DNA of 64,000 bases from Leclercia sp. AS011 (GTDB lineage Bacteria; Pseudomonadota; Gammaproteobacteria; Enterobacterales; Enterobacteriaceae): assembly GCF_037152535.1 (NCBI RefSeq), contig NZ_JBBCMA010000003.1, forward strand, positions 124,001-188,000, given 5' to 3'. Below, piece by piece: positions 1-10,074 of the stretch (its first letter is position 1; each line of letters begins with the position of its first letter). Position numbers and translations under genes: made by a program. A model generated the notes under the pieces. The model saw only the letters and a program-made list of their open reading frames with translations, ran no database searches and was not told the origin of the DNA.

Positions 1-1137
1 CGCAAGCGCTTCCCGACCGAAGCCAGCACCCTGCACCGGTTGCTCGGCGCTCAGCCGGGCAGCCAGCGTCTGCGCTACCATGCCGGTAACCCGCTGCACC
101 TGGATGTGCTGGTGGTGGATGAGGCCTCAATGATCGACCTGACCATGATGTCCCGGCTGATTGATGCCCTGCCGCCGCATGCCAGGGTGATCTTCCTCGG
201 CGATCGTGACCAGCTGGCCTCTGTCGAAGCCGGGGCGGTGCTGGGCGATATTTGTACCTGGGCCAGCGCCGGTTTTACCGTGCAGCGTGCTCAGGAGCTG
301 GCCGGGATGACCGGATGCCAGATGGAAGGCAACGTCAGTCCGGTGGCGGGCGCGCTGCGCGACAGCCTGTGCCTGCTACAAAAAAGCTACCGGTTTGGCA
401 GCGACTCCGGCATCGGCCAACTGGCGGCCGCGGTCAACCGTGGCGACCGCCACGCTCTGCGCTCGGTGTTTGACGGCACGTTCAGCGATATCGAGAAAAA
501 GCAGCTCCAGAGTGGGGAAGAGTATCTGGTGATGCTGGAGGATGCCCTGCAGGGATATCACCATTTTCTCGACCATGTGCAACATCAGGCCTCCGAAGAG
601 GCGATCCTGGCGGCATTCAGCCGCTACCAGCTGCTGTGCGCCTTACGCGACGGTCCCTTTGGCGTGGCCGGGCTTAACGAAAGGCTGGAGCAGGTGCTGG
701 TGCAAAAACGGCGCATCAGCCGTCAGCCCCATTCCCGCTGGTATGAAGGCCGCCCGGTGATGATTTCGCGCAACGACAGTGCGCTGGGGCTGTTTAACGG
801 TGATATCGGGATTGCGCTGGACCGGGGGCAGGGGCTGCGCGTCTGGTTCCAGATGCCGGATGGCAGCCTGAAGTCCGTACAGCCGAGCCGTCTGCCGGAG
901 CATGAAACCGCGTGGGCGATGACGGTGCACAAATCGCAGGGCTCAGAGTTCGATCATGCGGCGTTGATCCTGCCTACCCAGATGTCGCCGGTGGTGACCC
1001 GCGAGCTGGTCTATACGGCCATTACCCGTGCCCGTCGGCGGTTGTCGCTGTATGCGGATGACGGTGTGCTGGTGCAGGCCGTTACCACCCGTACGGAACG
1101 ACGCAGCGGGCTGAGTGCGATTTTTGAGGCCCTGTAA
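1..1137 (+). CDS. recD: RecD, exonuclease V alpha subunit (3' part only)
   Basis: C-terminal 378 codons of the RecD subunit of the RecBCD helicase-nuclease, which repairs double-strand breaks and degrades linear DNA; RecD is the 5'-3' motor. The gene starts before the window; the E. coli protein is about 608 residues, so roughly 230 are missing. The frame is open from base 1. Visible superfamily 1 helicase motifs are the Walker B region DEASMIDL with [12 protein letters not shown] just after it, [12 protein letters not shown] (motif V region) and [15 protein letters not shown] (motif VI, with the arginine finger region). It is convergent with argA, the usual enterobacterial recD/argA junction. 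The cut is the window edge; nothing suggests a broken gene. Confidence 0.97.
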   Translation, partial: RKRFPTEASTLHRLLGAQPGSQRLRYHAGNPLHLDVLVVDEASMIDLTMMSRLIDALPPHARVIFLGDRDQLASVEAGAVLGDICTWASAGFTVQRAQELAGMTGCQMEGNVSPVAGALRDSLCLLQKSYRFGSDSGIGQLAAAVNRGDRHALRSVFDGTFSDIEKKQLQSGEEYLVMLEDALQGYHHFLDHVQHQASEEAILAAFSRYQLLCALRDGPFGVAGLNERLEQVLVQKRRISRQPHSRWYEGRPVMISRNDSALGLFNGDIGIALDRGQGLRVWFQMPDGSLKSVQPSRLPEHETAWAMTVHKSQGSEFDHAALILPTQMSPVVTRELVYTAITRARRRLSLYADDGVLVQAVTTRTERRSGLSAIFEAL

Positions 1138-1142
1138 TTATT

Positions 1143-1164
1143 CCCTCTCCCTTTGGGGAGAGGG
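1143..1164. repeat. Intergenic hairpin between convergent recD and argA
   Basis: A 9-bp perfect inverted repeat (CCCTCTCCC / GGGAGAGGG, loop TTTG) lies between the recD stop and the argA stop. A near-identical hairpin lies between garK and barA at 26529-26549, so this is a dispersed enterobacterial intergenic repeat. It may end transcription from both sides, but there is no T-tract. Confidence 0.6.
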
Positions 1165-1179
1165 TCAGGATGAGGGGGA

Positions 1180-2511
1180 TTAACCTAAATCCGCCATCAG
1201 CACCTTCGAGCGACGCTGATAGTTGTACATCTCTTTCTTGGTTTCCGGTAGGGAATCAATGTCCACCGGCGTAAAGCCGCGCTCCTGGAACCAGTGAATG
1301 CTGCGGGTCGTCAGCACAAACAGCTTACTTAACCCCTGCTGCCGTGCCTGGGCTGCGACCCGCTCCAGTAATACCTCGCCGCGCGACGAGCTGCGGTAGT
1401 CCGGGTGTACCGCGACACAGGCCATCTCACCAATCTTCTCCTCCGGGAAGGGATAGAGTGCCGCACAGGCGATGGTGAGATTGTCGCGCTGGATAATGGT
1501 GAACTTGTCGATCTCCATCTCCAGCTGTTCGCGGGAGCGACGTACCAGGATCCCCTGCTGCTCCAGCGGGCGAATCAGCTCCAGAATACCGCCGATGTCG
1601 TTAATGGTGGCGCGGCGGATCTGCTCGGCGCTCTCCATCACGATCTGCGTCCCGATCCCGTCACGGGAGAACAGCTCCTGCAACAGGGCACCATCTTCCT
1701 GATAGCTGATCAGGTGGCTGCGACGTACGCCGCTGCGGCAGGCTTTGATTGCGCCGCGCAGGAAACGCACGGTGCCCGAGTAGTAATCGCCTTGTTCTTC
1801 GAGCTCCTCGACCCGCGCCTGGGCTTCGTTCGGGAATAGCTCGGAGACGATATTCCCCAGCTCGTTAATGACACCCTGCGACGAACAGAAGCCGATCATT
1901 TTTTCGGCTTTCAGCTTGATTGCCAGCTGGGTGGCAATCTCTTCGGAGGTGAGGTTGAAACTTTCCCCGGTCACCGAGACGGCGACCGGGCCGGTCAGCA
2001 CAATCGCGCCGCCGTCGAGCTGGCGATGAATAGCCTCTTCATCAATACGACGAATACGTCCGCTGTGGCAATAATCCACCCCATCATCCACCCCAAGCGG
2101 CTGGGCGATAATAAAGTTGCCGCTCACAACGTTGATGTGCGCCCCCTGCAGCGGGGTGTTGTTGAGGCTCATGGAGAGCCGCGCGGTGATATCGAGCTGC
2201 AGCAGACCGGCGGCCTGCTTCACCAGCTCCAGCGTTTTGGCGTCGGTGACGCGGGTGTGTTTATGGTAAATCGGCTCGTGATGATGCGCGGCCAGATTGG
2301 CTTCAATCTGTGGGCGAGCACCGTAGACAACCACAAGGCGAATACCCAGGCTGTGCAGCAGGCCGATGTCATTGACAATGCTGGAGAAGTTCTCGTGCTC
2401 AATGGCTTCGCCGCCGAGCATAATGACGAACGTCTTCCCCCGGTGGGTGTTGATATAGGGAACAGAATGGCGGAATCCCTGGACCAGTTCGATTCTACGT
2501 TCCTTCACCAC
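1180..2511 (-). CDS. argA: ArgA, N-acetylglutamate synthase
   Basis: Makes N-acetylglutamate from glutamate and acetyl-CoA, the first step of arginine synthesis, and is feedback-inhibited by arginine. The 443 residues match the E. coli length. An N-terminal amino-acid-kinase-like domain (about 1-295, starting near [13 protein letters not shown]) is followed by a GNAT acetyltransferase domain (about 295-443) with [17 protein letters not shown] as the acetyl-CoA loop. I chose the GTG at 2511, not the upstream ATG at 2580, because it gives the family N-terminus VVKERRIEL and has GAGGGG about 7 nt upstream. The longer frame would run through the two ARG boxes. It is monocistronic and convergent with recD. 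Confidence 0.96.
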   Translation of the reverse strand: MVKERRIELVQGFRHSVPYINTHRGKTFVIMLGGEAIEHENFSSIVNDIGLLHSLGIRLVVVYGARPQIEANLAAHHHEPIYHKHTRVTDAKTLELVKQAAGLLQLDITARLSMSLNNTPLQGAHINVVSGNFIIAQPLGVDDGVDYCHSGRIRRIDEEAIHRQLDGGAIVLTGPVAVSVTGESFNLTSEEIATQLAIKLKAEKMIGFCSSQGVINELGNIVSELFPNEAQARVEELEEQGDYYSGTVRFLRGAIKACRSGVRRSHLISYQEDGALLQELFSRDGIGTQIVMESAEQIRRATINDIGGILELIRPLEQQGILVRRSREQLEMEIDKFTIIQRDNLTIACAALYPFPEEKIGEMACVAVHPDYRSSSRGEVLLERVAAQARQQGLSKLFVLTTRSIHWFQERGFTPVDIDSLPETKKEMYNYQRRSKVLMADLG

Positions 2512-2524
2512 GGCACAACCCCTC

Positions 2525-2563
2525 AATGAATGTTTATTCGTAATTTTTGTATTTTTATTCGAA
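2525..2563 (-). promoter_or_regulatory. Tandem ARG boxes (ArgR operator) upstream of argA
   Basis: Two 18-bp sites lie 3 bp apart at 2525-2542 and 2546-2563. Compared with the ARG box WNTGAATWWWWATTCANW, the first has TGAAT then ATTC in the right places and the second has TGTAT then ATTC. Paired boxes with a 3-bp gap are the known operator layout for ArgR hexamers. They sit 14-52 bp upstream of the GTG start, where they would cover the argA promoter. ArgR repression is inferred; the pattern is direct. Confidence 0.8.
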
Positions 2564-2740
2564 TATGCCCCTGCGCGCAAGCCAAACTTTTCGCCGAAGC
2601 AAAGAAAACATTCAATGAAGTAATCGTTAAAGCATGATTGTTTACCCTTTTAAGGATGACAGGTTATGCATCATTCGCTAAAGTTTTCGGTCAATTTGGA
2701 CGTAATGAGAAGTTATTCGATATCTTTGCTCGGGAGAAGC

Positions 2741-3994
2741 ATGTCGGGATCCAGTAAAGCATTAAGTCGCCGCCGCCTGTTACAAGGGGCCGGGGCAATG
2801 TGGTTGCTTAGCGTAAGTCAGGTAGGGCTTGCCGCCGTCAGTCAGGTGGTGGCAGTACGTGTCTGGCCAGCGTCGACCTATACACGCGTGACGGTCGAGT
2901 CCAACCGGGTGCTGAACTATAAGCAATTCGCTCTGAGTAATCCGGAACGGGTGGTGGTGGATATCGAAGGGGTGAACCTCAATTCTGTCCTCAAAGGGAT
3001 GAGCGCCCAGATCCGTGGCGACGATCCCTTTATCAAGTCTGCGCGGGTCGGGCAGTTTGATCCAAAAACTGTGCGCATGGTGTTTGAACTTAAGCAGAAC
3101 GTAAAGCCGCAGCTGTTTGCCCTTGCGCCGGTGGCCGGCTTTAAAGAGCGTCTGGTGATGGATCTCTATCCGGCCAACGCGACGGACATTCAGGATCCGT
3201 TGCTGGCGTTGCTGGAAGATTACAACAAAGGCGATCTCGAGAAGCAGGTTCCGCCTGCCCAGAGTGGTCCGCAGCCGGGCAAGGCCGGGCGCGATCGCCC
3301 GATTGTGATCATGCTCGATCCGGGCCACGGCGGGGAGGACTCCGGCGCGGTGGGCAAATACCGCACGCGGGAAAAAGACGTGGTGCTGCAGATCGCCCGT
3401 CGCCTGAAAGCGTTGATCGACAGAGAAGGCAACATGCGCGCCTATATGACGCGTAATGAAGACGTCTTTATTCCGCTGAAGGTGCGCGTGGCGAAAGCGC
3501 AAAAGCAGCGCGCGGATCTGTTTATTTCGATTCATGCGGATGCCTTTACCAGCCGTCAGCCCAGCGGATCCTCGGTGTTTGCCCTTTCGACTAAAGGGGC
3601 GACCAGTACCGCGGCAAAACTGCTGGCAGATTCGCAAAACGCCTCTGACCTGATCGGCGGCGTCAGTAAGAGCGGGGATCGCTACGTCGACCACACCCTG
3701 TTTGATATGGTGCAGTCGCTGACCATCACCGACAGTCTGAAGTTTGGTAAAGCCGTACTGGGTCGACTGGGTAGGGTTAATAAGCTGCATAAAAACAGCG
3801 TCGAGCAGGCCGGGTTTGCGGTGCTGAAAGCGCCGGATATCCCGTCGATTCTGGTGGAGACCGCGTTTATCAGTAACGTGGAAGAGGAGCGCAAGCTCAA
3901 GACGGCTGCCTTCCAGCAGGAAGTGGCGGAGTCGATACTGGCGGGGATTAAGGCCTATTTCTCGGACGGGGCAACGCTGGCGAGACGCGGATAA
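2741..3994 (+). CDS. amiC: AmiC, N-acetylmuramoyl-L-alanine amidase
   Basis: Periplasmic zinc amidase that cleaves septal peptidoglycan so daughter cells separate; NlpD, encoded at 56482-57603, is its activator. The 417 residues equal the E. coli length. The N-terminus has a twin-arginine signal ([10 protein letters not shown], residues 9-18), so export is by Tat. Next come an AMIN domain (about 35-150) that targets the septum and an Amidase_3 domain (about 190-410) with [19 protein letters not shown] and VETAFISN carrying zinc ligands and the catalytic glutamate. The ATG at 2741 was chosen over the in-frame ATG at 2666 because it gives the standard MSGSS start and follows GGGAG. Divergent from argA. 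Confidence 0.96.
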   Translation: MSGSSKALSRRRLLQGAGAMWLLSVSQVGLAAVSQVVAVRVWPASTYTRVTVESNRVLNYKQFALSNPERVVVDIEGVNLNSVLKGMSAQIRGDDPFIKSARVGQFDPKTVRMVFELKQNVKPQLFALAPVAGFKERLVMDLYPANATDIQDPLLALLEDYNKGDLEKQVPPAQSGPQPGKAGRDRPIVIMLDPGHGGEDSGAVGKYRTREKDVVLQIARRLKALIDREGNMRAYMTRNEDVFIPLKVRVAKAQKQRADLFISIHADAFTSRQPSGSSVFALSTKGATSTAAKLLADSQNASDLIGGVSKSGDRYVDHTLFDMVQSLTITDSLKFGKAVLGRLGRVNKLHKNSVEQAGFAVLKAPDIPSILVETAFISNVEEERKLKTAAFQQEVAESILAGIKAYFSDGATLARRG

Positions 3995-4001
3995 TCAGGA
4001 T

Positions 4002-4020
4002 GGCCGGGTTTACGCCCGGC
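4002..4020 (+). repeat. Short hairpin after amiC
   Basis: An inverted repeat (GCCGGG, loop TTTAC, CCCGGC region) lies just after the amiC stop. It has no T-tract. It resembles half of a REP-like palindrome and may protect the mRNA end. Confidence 0.4.
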
Positions 4021-4041
4021 AAAATGACAAACTGCAGATAC

Positions 4042-4066
4042 AAAAAAACACCCGGAAGGGTGTTTA
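4042..4066 (-). terminator. Rho-independent terminator of the metZWV tRNA operon
   Basis: Read on the minus strand this is an 8-bp stem (AAACACCC / GGGTGTTT, loop TTCC) that runs directly into a run of T. It lies about 17 nt past the last tRNA gene and ends the tRNA transcript before it meets amiC. Confidence 0.8.
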
Positions 4067-4082
4067 TTGTTTTCAGAAGTGT

Positions 4083-4159
<77 letters not shown>

Positions 4160-4165
4160 TCCGTC

Positions 4166-4182
4166 ATTCTACTTTGTAGAAT
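4166..4182 (-). repeat. Hairpin in the metV/metW spacer
   Basis: A perfect 7-bp inverted repeat (ATTCTAC, loop TTT, GTAGAAT) lies between two tRNA genes. A similar hairpin occurs in the other spacer (4413-4430). These may guide RNase processing of the polycistronic tRNA precursor. Confidence 0.5.
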
Positions 4183-4202
4183 CTTACTTCTTTAAATTTG
4201 AT

Positions 4203-4279
<77 letters not shown>

Positions 4280-4450
4280 TCCGTCTTTTCGCTTCGTATT
4301 TCAAACCACATCTGCGTTGGCTTTCCTCGTTCACCTCAGTCACTTACTGGAGTAAGCTCCTAAGGATTCACTGCGTCGCCGCCTTGCTGTGATTCGAACT
4401 ACTTTGCGAAAACTTCTACAGTCGTAGAAGATACTTCATCAAATTTTAAT
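4280..4450 (-). repeat. Long spacer element between metW and metZ
   Basis: A 171-bp spacer, four times longer than the other tRNA spacer. It contains two small hairpins: 4343-4356 (CTTAC / GTAAG) and 4413-4430 (CTTCTAC / GTAGAAG, loop AGTC). From memory it resembles an element often found beside stable-RNA genes in Enterobacteriaceae. No open frame of interest. Confidence 0.4.
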
Positions 4451-4527
<77 letters not shown>

Positions 4528-4540
4528 TCCGTGGAAGCGC

Positions 4541-4568
4541 ACTATACTCTGCTGACTTTTTGTTGCAA
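4541..4568 (-). promoter_or_regulatory. Promoter of the metZWV tRNA operon
   Basis: On the minus strand: -35 TTGCAA (4563-4568), 16-bp spacer, -10 TATAGT (4541-4546), followed by a GC-rich discriminator (GCGC). A strong sigma-70 promoter with a GC discriminator is typical of stringently controlled stable-RNA genes. RelA, which makes the alarmone, is encoded at 30742-32979. Confidence 0.8.
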
Positions 4569-4734
4569 CCCTTTTTCGTAAAAATCACCAAATTAGGTGT
4601 TGTTTGTACGCTCCGCCGACAGTTCGACTGTTTTTTGCGCAAAATTTGCGTGAGGGGAGGTAATCGCATTTCAATACCCTTGCCGGTTTGTTATCTTCAT
4701 TGCGCAGAATCGGGCAACTTAAAGACGAGATATA

Positions 4735-5832
4735 ATGAAAGGACGTTGGGCGAAGTATCTGATGACGGGCGCGATGGTAGCTATTCTGGCTGCCTGCTCC
4801 TCCAAACCGACCGATCGCGGTCAGCAATATAAAGACGGGAAACTGACCCAGCCTTTCTCTTTAGTGAATCAACCTGACGCCGTGGGCGCGCCCATCAATG
4901 GTGGCGACTTCGCCGAACAGGTGAGCCAGATCCGTACCGCATCGCCGCGGCTGTATGGCTCGCAGAACAGCGTCTACAACGCCGTGCAGGACTGGTTACG
5001 CGCCGGGGGCGATACCCGCACCATGCGCCAGTTCGGCATCGACGCCTGGCAGATGGAAGGCACCGACAACTACGGTAACGTCCAGTTTACCGGCTACTAC
5101 ACCCCGGTGGTGCAGGCGCGCCATACCGCACAGGGTGAGTTCAAATACCCAATCTACCGCATGCCGCCAAAACGTGGCCGCCTGCCGTCCCGCGCTGAGA
5201 TCTACGCCGGTGCGCTGAGCGACAGCTACATCCTGGCCTACAGCAACTCGCTGATGGATAACTTCATCATGGACGTGCAGGGCAGCGGTTATATCGATTT
5301 TGGCGACGGCAGCCCGCTTAACTTCTTCAGCTACTCCGGCAAGAACGGCCATGCTTATCGCAGCATCGGTAAGGTGCTGATCGATCGCGGGGAAGTGAAG
5401 CGCGAAGATATGTCGATGCAGGCGATCCGCGAGTGGGGCGAGAAGCACAGCGAATATGAAGTGCGTGAACTGCTCGAGCAGAACCCGTCCTTTGTCTTCT
5501 TTAAGCCGCAAAACTTTGCGCCGGTGAAAGGCGCGAGCGCGGTACCGTTGATTGGCCGCGCATCGGTCGCCTCTGACAAGACGGTGATCCCGCCGGGTAC
5601 CACGCTGCTGGCAGAAGTGCCGACGCTGGATCAAAACGGCAAATTCTCCGGGCAGTATGAACTGCGCCTGATGGTGGCGCTGGACGTGGGCGGGGCCATT
5701 AAAGGCCAGCACTTCGACATCTATCAGGGAATTGGCCCGGATGCCGGTCACCGTGCAGGCTGGTATAACCACTACGGACGCGTGTGGGTGCTGAAAACCG
5801 CAGCAGGCGCGGGCAACGTGTTTAGCGGCTGA
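4735..5832 (+). CDS. mltA: MltA, membrane-bound lytic murein transglycosylase A
   Basis: Outer-membrane lipoprotein that cleaves the glycan backbone of peptidoglycan, leaving 1,6-anhydromuramic ends. The 365 residues equal the E. coli length. A lipoprotein signal ends with the lipobox LAAC, with Cys21 as the modified residue and Ser-Ser at +2/+3, which favours the outer membrane. The MltA fold follows, with GQHFDIYQGIGP and the conserved VALDVGGAIKG segment, which in the family carries the catalytic aspartate. The C-terminal 3D-like domain includes HRAGWYNHYGRVWVL. It lies opposite the tRNA operon and is monocistronic, with a terminator directly after. Confidence 0.96.
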   Translation: MKGRWAKYLMTGAMVAILAACSSKPTDRGQQYKDGKLTQPFSLVNQPDAVGAPINGGDFAEQVSQIRTASPRLYGSQNSVYNAVQDWLRAGGDTRTMRQFGIDAWQMEGTDNYGNVQFTGYYTPVVQARHTAQGEFKYPIYRMPPKRGRLPSRAEIYAGALSDSYILAYSNSLMDNFIMDVQGSGYIDFGDGSPLNFFSYSGKNGHAYRSIGKVLIDRGEVKREDMSMQAIREWGEKHSEYEVRELLEQNPSFVFFKPQNFAPVKGASAVPLIGRASVASDKTVIPPGTTLLAEVPTLDQNGKFSGQYELRLMVALDVGGAIKGQHFDIYQGIGPDAGHRAGWYNHYGRVWVLKTAAGAGNVFSG

Positions 5833-5860
5833 GTGTGGTAATATTGCGTCATGTTTTCCG

Positions 5861-5887
5861 GGGTGAGGGGCAACTCTCACCCTTTTT
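5861..5887 (+). terminator. Rho-independent terminator after mltA
   Basis: A 7-bp stem (GGGTGAG / CTCACCC) with an 8-nt loop is followed by five T, 29 nt past the mltA stop. tcdA therefore starts its own transcript or relies on read-through. Confidence 0.75.
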
Positions 5888-5901
5888 ACATCTGAGGTCC
5901 T

Positions 5902-6708
5902 ATGTCTGTGGTAATGAGCGAAGCCTGGCGCCAGCGTTTTGGTGGCACCGCGCGTTTATATGGTGAAAAAGCCCTGCAACTGTTCGCCGGGGCGCACGTC
6001 TGCGTGGTCGGGATTGGCGGCGTCGGCTCATGGGCGGCGGAAGCGCTGGCACGAACCGGGATCGGCGCCATTACGCTTATCGACATGGATGATGTCTGCG
6101 TTACCAATACCAACCGGCAGATCCACGCCCTGCGCGACAGCGTCGGGCTGGCAAAATCCGAGGTGATGGCGGAAAGGATCCGCCAGATTAACCCGGAATG
6201 CCGCGTCACCGTGATTGATGATTTCGTGACGGCTGATAACGTCGCCCAGTACATGGGAGCCGGTTACAGCTACGTGATTGACGCCATCGACAGCGTGCGC
6301 CCGAAAGCGGCGCTGATCGCCTGGTGTCGTCGCAATAAAGTGCCGCTGGTGACCACCGGCGGGGCGGGCGGGCAGATCGACCCGACGCAGATCCAGGTGA
6401 CCGACCTGGCGAAAACTATCCAGGATCCGCTGGCGGCCAAGCTGCGCGAGCGCCTGAAAAGCGATTTTGGGGTGGTGAAAAACAGTAAGGGTAAGCTGGG
6501 CATCGACTGCGTGTTCTCCACGGAAGCGCTGGTCTATCCGCAGAAGGACGGCTCAGTCTGCGCCATGAAGAGCACCGCCGAAGGGCCAAAACGGATGGAC
6601 TGCGCCTCCGGGTTTGGCGCGGCCACCATGGTGACCGCCACCTTTGGTTTTATCGCCGTGTCTCATGCCCTGAAAAAGATGATGGCGAAGGCGGAACGTC
6701 AGGCCTGA
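5902..6708 (+). CDS. tcdA: TcdA, tRNA threonylcarbamoyladenosine dehydratase
   Basis: ATP-dependent dehydratase that cyclises t6A37 in ANN-decoding tRNAs to ct6A. The 268 residues match the family. It is an E1/MoeB/ThiF-like enzyme: nucleotide-binding [19 protein letters not shown] (about 34-52), [14 protein letters not shown] (metal/ATP), and a C-terminal hydrophobic stretch near [15 protein letters not shown] that anchors it to the membrane. It has TGAGGT 5 nt before the ATG. It is convergent with csdE (overlap 6699-6708). TcdA receives electrons or sulfur through the neighbouring CsdA-CsdE relay in E. coli, which explains the conserved cluster (csdL is an older name). Confidence 0.95.
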   Translation: MSVVMSEAWRQRFGGTARLYGEKALQLFAGAHVCVVGIGGVGSWAAEALARTGIGAITLIDMDDVCVTNTNRQIHALRDSVGLAKSEVMAERIRQINPECRVTVIDDFVTADNVAQYMGAGYSYVIDAIDSVRPKAALIAWCRRNKVPLVTTGGAGGQIDPTQIQVTDLAKTIQDPLAAKLRERLKSDFGVVKNSKGKLGIDCVFSTEALVYPQKDGSVCAMKSTAEGPKRMDCASGFGAATMVTATFGFIAVSHALKKMMAKAERQA

Positions 6709-7139
6709 CGCGCCGCCTCCAGCACTGCCTCACTCAGCGCAGTCAGCCCCTGGCTGCGCGAGGCGCTCAGCTGACCGCGTAACCCCAGCGTATCAAACAG
6801 CGCCAGCGGGCTCTCAGCAAGGATCTGCGCGGCGCTTTTCCCCTCTATCGTCGTCAGTAGTACCGCCAGCAACCCGCGTACAATCCGGCCTTCGCTGTCG
6901 CCATAAAAGTGCAGCTTGTCCCCAACGGGTGTGACCCCAAGCCAGACGCGGTTCTCACAGCCGGCGATCTCCTTCGCCTGTGCTTTCAGCTCGTCCGACA
7001 GCGCGGGTAGCTGTTTGCCCAGCAGGATCAGCTGGCGATACTTGTCTTCCCACTGGGTCAGCGGGGCGAAGGTCTGTTTTAACGTCTCTTCCGTGATGAC
7101 GGTGCCGAAGGGATGTCCGGCGAGGGTTGGGCTTGTCAT
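6699..7139 (-). CDS. csdE: CsdE, sulfur acceptor protein
   Basis: SufE-like protein that takes a persulfide from cysteine desulfurase CsdA and passes it on. Its 146 residues are close to E. coli (147). The acceptor is Cys61 in [11 protein letters not shown], in the expected place. It overlaps csdA in an ATGA (7136-7139), so the two are translationally coupled. The 3' end overlaps tcdA by 10 bp on the other strand. Confidence 0.95.
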   Translation of the reverse strand: MTSPTLAGHPFGTVITEETLKQTFAPLTQWEDKYRQLILLGKQLPALSDELKAQAKEIAGCENRVWLGVTPVGDKLHFYGDSEGRIVRGLLAVLLTTIEGKSAAQILAESPLALFDTLGLRGQLSASRSQGLTALSEAVLEAARQA

Positions 7140-8344
7140 TCATCCACCAGTAGGGCAAGGGCGCGATCGACGGCGGCAACCAGCGCCTCGACGTCGCTTT
7201 GGGTGTTATAGGGAGCAAAGGAGACGCGCAGGGTGCCGTTGACGCCCAGCGCCGCCAGTAGCGGTTGGGCGCAATGTTGACCGGCGCGCAGGGCAATGCC
7301 GTATCCGGCCAGCAGCGTCACCATGTCGCTGTGGTGCACCCCGGCAAAATCAAACGCCAGCAGGCTCGAATCCTGGACGCGGAAGGAGCGAAAACCGGGG
7401 CGCTTTTTCAATGCTTCTTCGGCCAGCGTTGCCAGCCCGCGGCTCCAGCTCTCCGCCTGCTGCAGGTCAATCTCCGCCAGCCACTCCAGCGCCGCGCTCA
7501 GGCCAATCACCCCGGCGACGTTGGGCGTTCCGGCCTCCAGACGATACGGCACCGCCTGGGTTTTGAAGCCGTCGAAGCTCACCTCGGTGATCATCTTTCC
7601 GCCGCCGAGCCACGGGGTCATCTCTTCCAGCAGTTCCGCTTTGCCGTACAGCGCGCCGATCCCGGTCGGCCCGTACAGCTTATGTCCGGAGAAGGCGTAG
7701 AAGTCGATGTCCAGCTGCTGTACGTCTGCCGGGAAATGCACCACCCCCTGCGCGCCATCGACCATCACCACCATGCCGCTGGCGTGGGCGAGTTGAATGG
7801 CGCGGGCCAGATCCGGACAGCCGCCGGTAACGTTGGACATCTGTCCCAGCGCGAGAATGCGGCTGCGCGGGGTGATAAATTCAGGCAAGCGGGCAACATC
7901 CGCTAACAGATCGGCGCCAAGGGGTAACTTCACCACCCGCGCGCCGGTCTGTTCAGCCACCATCAGCCAGGGCACCAGATTGGCGTGATGCTCTGCCTCG
8001 CTGACGATGATCTCATCGCCCGGCTGCAGGCGTGGGCGGGCGTAGCACTGCGCCACCATGTTGATAGCTTCTGTGGTGCCCCGTGTCCAGACAATGTTTT
8101 TACCGCTTTCGGCATTGAGCAGCTTCGCGACCTGATCGCGGGCCGCTTCGTAGCGGGCGGTAAGGCGTTGTGCTTCGGCGTACTGGCTGCGATGCACATT
8201 GCCTGCGCTCAGGCTGTAAAACTGGTGCGTGGCCTCTATCACCGCCTGAGGCTTGAGGGCTGTGGCGGCGCTATCAAGATAGACACCGGCATCGGCCAGC
8301 GCCGGAAACTGCGCACGAAAATGGGCAGGGCTGAATGCGTTCAT
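7136..8344 (-). CDS. csdA: CsdA, cysteine desulfurase
   Basis: PLP-dependent class V aminotransferase-fold enzyme that removes sulfur from cysteine (cysteine sulfinate desulfinase activity is also known) and hands it to CsdE. The 402 residues are near the E. coli 401. PLP lysine is in [10 protein letters not shown] (about 222) and the catalytic cysteine in RAGQHCAQP (about 358). VDGAQG holds the PLP-contact aspartate. Start: the ATG at 8344 gives the family N-terminus MNAF and has AGAGG 7 nt upstream; the ATG-like start at 8380 adds 12 unmatched residues. Forms an operon with csdE. Confidence 0.95.
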   Translation of the reverse strand: MNAFSPAHFRAQFPALADAGVYLDSAATALKPQAVIEATHQFYSLSAGNVHRSQYAEAQRLTARYEAARDQVAKLLNAESGKNIVWTRGTTEAINMVAQCYARPRLQPGDEIIVSEAEHHANLVPWLMVAEQTGARVVKLPLGADLLADVARLPEFITPRSRILALGQMSNVTGGCPDLARAIQLAHASGMVVMVDGAQGVVHFPADVQQLDIDFYAFSGHKLYGPTGIGALYGKAELLEEMTPWLGGGKMITEVSFDGFKTQAVPYRLEAGTPNVAGVIGLSAALEWLAEIDLQQAESWSRGLATLAEEALKKRPGFRSFRVQDSSLLAFDFAGVHHSDMVTLLAGYGIALRAGQHCAQPLLAALGVNGTLRVSFAPYNTQSDVEALVAAVDRALALLVDE

Positions 8345-8537
8345 TGAATTCCTCTTCATCATGAATAGATCGTCGCGCAAATTCAGCGGCAGGGCAAGAA
8401 GGTTGATCTCTATCGGATTTGTCTGTTTATCCTGGCGTAACAGACGAAGCAGGTTATGCTGAAAGTGTGTCAGGAAGATGTTTTAGCCTGTTCTGAAACA
8501 TGGTTTAGATAGCATTAATTGCTAAAGGAGATAAAAG

Positions 8538-8765
8538 ATGAAAAAGACTGTCGCAATTGTTTCTGCCTGTATGCTTACTTTTGCCCTGAGCGCCTGTTCC
8601 GGTAATAACTACGTTATGCATACCAACGATGGCCGCTCTATCGTCTCGGAAGGTAAGCCGCAAACCGATAATGACACCGGTATGATCTCGTATAAGGATG
8701 CGAACGGGAACAAACAGCAGATCAACCGCAGTGATGTGAAAGAGATGGTTGAACTGGATCACTAA
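8538..8765 (+). CDS. ygdI: YgdI, small lipoprotein (DUF903)
   Basis: 75-residue lipoprotein, nearly identical to E. coli YgdI. The signal peptide ends with lipobox LSAC, Cys20. The mature part is one YgdI/YgdR (DUF903) SH3-like domain (YVMHTNDGRSIVSEGKPQTD...). AAGGAG lies 7 nt upstream of the ATG. The function is unknown. It is a single gene, between csdA and GcvB, the same neighbours as in E. coli; its 3' end is shared with the GcvB terminator. Confidence 0.93.
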   Translation: MKKTVAIVSACMLTFALSACSGNNYVMHTNDGRSIVSEGKPQTDNDTGMISYKDANGNKQQINRSDVKEMVELDH

Positions 8766-8778
8766 GGGAATTACAGAC

Positions 8779-8986
8779 AAAAAAAAGCACCGCAATTGGG
8801 CGGTGCTACATTAATCACTATGGACAGACAGGGTAAATGTACAGGAAGTGAAAAATTGGTAGCGTCGCTACCGAGGTCTGAATCGCAGACCAATTGCAAA
8901 CACAACAACACAACATCACAACCGTAAGCCAAAAGCCCTTCAGAACACGCATTCCAAAAAAAGCTTTTCGTTCCGGCTCAGGAAGT
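8779..8986 (-). ncRNA. gcvB: GcvB small regulatory RNA
   Basis: About 208 nt, divergent from gcvA. The 5' end ACTTCCTGAGCCGGAACG, the GU-rich R1 block (TTGTGATGTTGTGTTGTTG), the stem GGTCTGCGATTCAGACC and the 3' terminator hairpin AGCACCGC...GCGGTGCT (8786-8807) followed by eight T all match GcvB of E. coli. GcvB is an Hfq-binding sRNA that represses many amino-acid transporter mRNAs through R1. Its transcription is activated by GcvA when glycine is high and repressed with GcvR. The central stem after R1 (TCGGTAGCGACGCTACCAA) differs from E. coli but keeps pairing. Confidence 0.95.
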
Positions 8987-8992
8987 GCCGCC

Positions 8993-9021
8993 ACTATAGG
9001 TATTTGCTGGTAGTTCCTCAA
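8993..9021 (-). promoter_or_regulatory. gcvB promoter
   Basis: On the minus strand: -35 TTGAGG (9016-9021), 17-bp spacer, -10 TATAGT (8993-8998), then 6 nt to the GcvB 5' end at 8986. It lies back to back with the gcvA promoter, so one GcvA-bound region can serve both. Confidence 0.8.
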
Positions 9022-9030
9022 CGGACAATT

Positions 9031-9058
9031 TATAATGGCTCAGATAAAAAAAACTAAT
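9031..9058 (+). promoter_or_regulatory. gcvA -10 element and CTAAT motif
   Basis: A perfect TATAAT (9031-9036) lies 78 bp upstream of the gcvA ATG, without a clear -35. CTAAT at 9054-9058 matches the short core reported for GcvA sites, consistent with autoregulation. The site assignment is inference. Confidence 0.5.
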
Positions 9059-9114
9059 AGGTTAAACGTTGTTTCCTGTTTGTTAAAAGCCGTTAACATC
9101 TAAGCCAGATAACC

Positions 9115-10029
9115 ATGTCCAAGCGATTACCACCCCTTAATGCATTACGTGTATTTGATGCTGCCGCCCGCCATTTAAGTTTCACGCGCGCGGCCGATGA
9201 GCTTTTTGTGACTCAGGCCGCAGTAAGTCATCAAATCAAGTCCCTCGAGGATTTTCTGGGCCTCAAGCTGTTCCGCCGCCGCAACCGTTCCCTGCTTCTG
9301 ACGGAAGAGGGGCAGAGCTATTTTCAGGATATTAAAGAGATATTTTCCCAGCTGACGGAGGCGACGCGTAAGTTACAGGCGCGGAGTGCCAAAGGCGCGC
9401 TGACGGTCAGTTTATTACCCAGTTTTGCCATTCAGTGGCTGGTGCCGAGACTCTCAAGCTTTAACTCAGCTTATCCGGGAATCGATGTCCGAATCCAGGC
9501 CGTCGACCGTCAGGAAGACAAGCTGGCTGACGACGTTGACGTGGCCATTTTTTATGGCCGCGGCAACTGGCCGGGCCTGCGTGTTGAAAAATTGTACGCA
9601 GAGTATTTGCTGCCGGTCTGCTCGCCACTACTCTTAACAGGCGAAAAAGCGCTAAAAGCGCCAGAAAATCTGGCACAGCATACGCTTTTACATGATGCTT
9701 CTCGCCGCGACTGGCAAACTTATACCCGCCAGCTTGGTCTTAACCATATAAACGTGCAGCAGGGCCCCATCTTCAGCCACAGTGCGATGGTGTTACAGGC
9801 TGCCATCCACGGACAGGGCGTGGCGTTGGCTAACAACGTCATGGCACAGTCCGAAATTGAGGCCGGCCGCCTGGTCTGCCCCTTTAATGATGTTCTGGTC
9901 AGCAAGAACGCTTTTTATCTGGTTTGTCATGACAGTCAGGCAGAACTGGGTAAAATAGCCGCGTTTCGCCAGTGGATCCTGGCAAAGGCGGCCAACGAGC
10001 AAGAAAAATTCCGCTTCAGGTACGAGTAA
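9115..10029 (+). CDS. gcvA: GcvA, LysR-type regulator of glycine cleavage
   Basis: LysR-family regulator of the gcvTHP glycine-cleavage operon; activates with glycine and represses, with GcvR, with purines. It also activates gcvB next door. The 304 residues are one shorter than E. coli. The N-terminal winged HTH (about 6-65) includes LSFTRAADELFVTQAAVSHQIKSLE; the LysR substrate-binding domain covers about 90-295. It is divergent from gcvB, the normal arrangement. Followed by ygdD after 45 bp, possibly cotranscribed. Confidence 0.96.
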   Translation: MSKRLPPLNALRVFDAAARHLSFTRAADELFVTQAAVSHQIKSLEDFLGLKLFRRRNRSLLLTEEGQSYFQDIKEIFSQLTEATRKLQARSAKGALTVSLLPSFAIQWLVPRLSSFNSAYPGIDVRIQAVDRQEDKLADDVDVAIFYGRGNWPGLRVEKLYAEYLLPVCSPLLLTGEKALKAPENLAQHTLLHDASRRDWQTYTRQLGLNHINVQQGPIFSHSAMVLQAAIHGQGVALANNVMAQSEIEAGRLVCPFNDVLVSKNAFYLVCHDSQAELGKIAAFRQWILAKAANEQEKFRFRYE

Positions 10030-10074
10030 CATTTTCTTTTGCGCGCAGGACGCGCATAACTTCAGGACAGAAAC